Positions 58,517-58,731 of a stretch of DNA of 58,731 bases are shown piece by piece. Made by a program: the position numbers and the translations under genes. The stretch spans positions 1-58,731 of the forward strand of contig CAIKPM010000030.1 in assembly GCA_903829325.1 (NCBI GenBank). The letters run 5' to 3'. The notes under the pieces were generated by a model. It did not search any database, was not told the DNA's origin, and worked only from the letters and a program-made list of their open reading frames with translations. Each line of letters begins with the position of its first letter. The first letter of the stretch is position 1. Source of the DNA: an uncultured bacterium. GTDB taxonomy: Bacteria > Vulcanimicrobiota > Vulcanimicrobiia > Vulcanimicrobiales > Vulcanimicrobiaceae.

Positions 58517-58731
58517 CTATGAACCTCTTGGGCGTCCTGGTTTGCGACCGGTCGTGGATTTTTTGCGTCCAGCGGTGCTCTTCGCGCGACTAACTGTCGC
58601 TTTTGGACGTCCGACGCTCGCCTTTTTACGCGCGACGGTTGCCTTTGGACGTCCGACGCTCGCCTTTTTACGTGCGACGGTTGCCTTTGGACGTCCGACG
58701 CTCGCCTTTTTACGTGCGACGGTTGCCTTTG
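58517..58731 (-). CDS. C-terminus of an AT-hook, lysine-rich repeat protein (partial)
   Basis: The minus strand is open from the right edge of the window to a TAG at 58519-58517, about 70 codons with no start in view. The protein is nearly all Lys, Arg, Ala, Gly, Pro, Thr, Ser and Val and repeats a 14-residue unit ending GRPKATVARKKASV, at least three times. GRPK and the end GRKPGRPRGS are AT-hook motifs, which bind the minor groove of AT-rich DNA. Such tails occur in histone H1-like and HU-fusion nucleoid proteins. The N-terminal domain is outside the window, so the exact class is not known. Confidence 0.75.
   Translation of the reverse strand, partial: KATVARKKASVGRPKATVARKKASVGRPKATVARKKASVGRPKATVSRAKSTAGRKKSTTGRKPGRPRGS
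58602..58731 (-). repeat. 42-bp in-frame tandem repeats
   Basis: Three nearly identical 42-bp units start at 58602, 58644 and 58686, and a fourth runs off the edge. Only a C/T change separates some copies. They encode the 14-residue AT-hook repeat, so copy number could vary by slippage or recombination without breaking the frame. Confidence 0.85.

Noticed and set aside
58602-58731. CRISPR array
   Set aside because: Repeats are contiguous 42-bp coding units with no unique spacers.

Overview
The window is bacterial chromosome: a moderately GC-rich core with tightly packed, often overlapping housekeeping operons, plus a left-hand island (about 1-9.2 kb) that is visibly more AT-rich and rich in orphan genes. 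No rRNA, CRISPR array or intact insertion sequence was seen. MutS-MutL with an endonuclease-type MutL and no MutH, a soluble PAS chemoreceptor, a PucR-type regulator joined to glutamine synthetase, and the run dedA-uvrC-holin-like-GerMN-amidase-murI-secG-dipeptide ABC suggest a deep-branching Terrabacteria-like lineage (for example Ca. Eremiobacterota, Armatimonadota or relatives). That placement is inference. No 16S rRNA or ribosomal protein is present to anchor it.

Layout. 0.1-9.2 kb: XRE regulator, secreted and membrane orphans, a zinc-ribbon/nuclease-like protein with homing-endonuclease-associated-type repeats, a clostripain-family protease and its truncated inverted copy flanking an AT-rich two-TM membrane protein, a 34-residue Pro/Gln micro-ORF and a membrane-anchored coiled-coil protein. 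9.3-19.1 kb: mutS-mutL, pstSCAB behind Pho-box-like repeats, and kup with a possibly structured leader. 19.1-26.4 kb: a decayed MFS remnant, initiator tRNA, higBA, a glycosyltransferase, a transglycosylase, a variant Mrp ATPase, a HemL-type aminotransferase and a NYN protein. 26.5-32.5 kb: GIY-YIG/cyclophilin fusion, chemoreceptor, S9 peptidase and MFS pair. 32.8-41.6 kb: orphan, pepA, purM-purN (with an N-terminal GNAT-like domain), DUF234-type ATPase, glnA and its PucR-type regulator. 41.6-48.8 kb: small membrane protein, c-di-GMP-type signalling proteins, SuhB-like phosphatase, dapF, radical SAM protein and tRNA-Pro. 48.8-58.7 kb: Clp N-domain protein, dedA, uvrC, holin-like protein, GerMN, amidase, murI, PAP2, secG, two peptide-transporter ATPases and the C-terminus of an AT-hook repeat protein running off the right edge.

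How the genes work together: MutS/MutL and UvrC serve DNA repair. PstSCAB takes up phosphate and Kup takes up potassium. PurM/PurN make purines and GlnA assimilates ammonium. DapF, MurI, the amidase and the transglycosylase make and remodel peptidoglycan. Points that most deserve a second look are two genes whose only sensible starts are non-AUG (ACG for the Clp N-domain gene, CTG for the DppD-like gene), two promoters placed so close to their genes that the mRNAs would be leaderless or nearly so (higB, NYN), a 24-bp hairpin burying an ATPase ribosome binding site, a Mrp protein without its CxxC, and the inverted protease copies around an AT-rich membrane gene.
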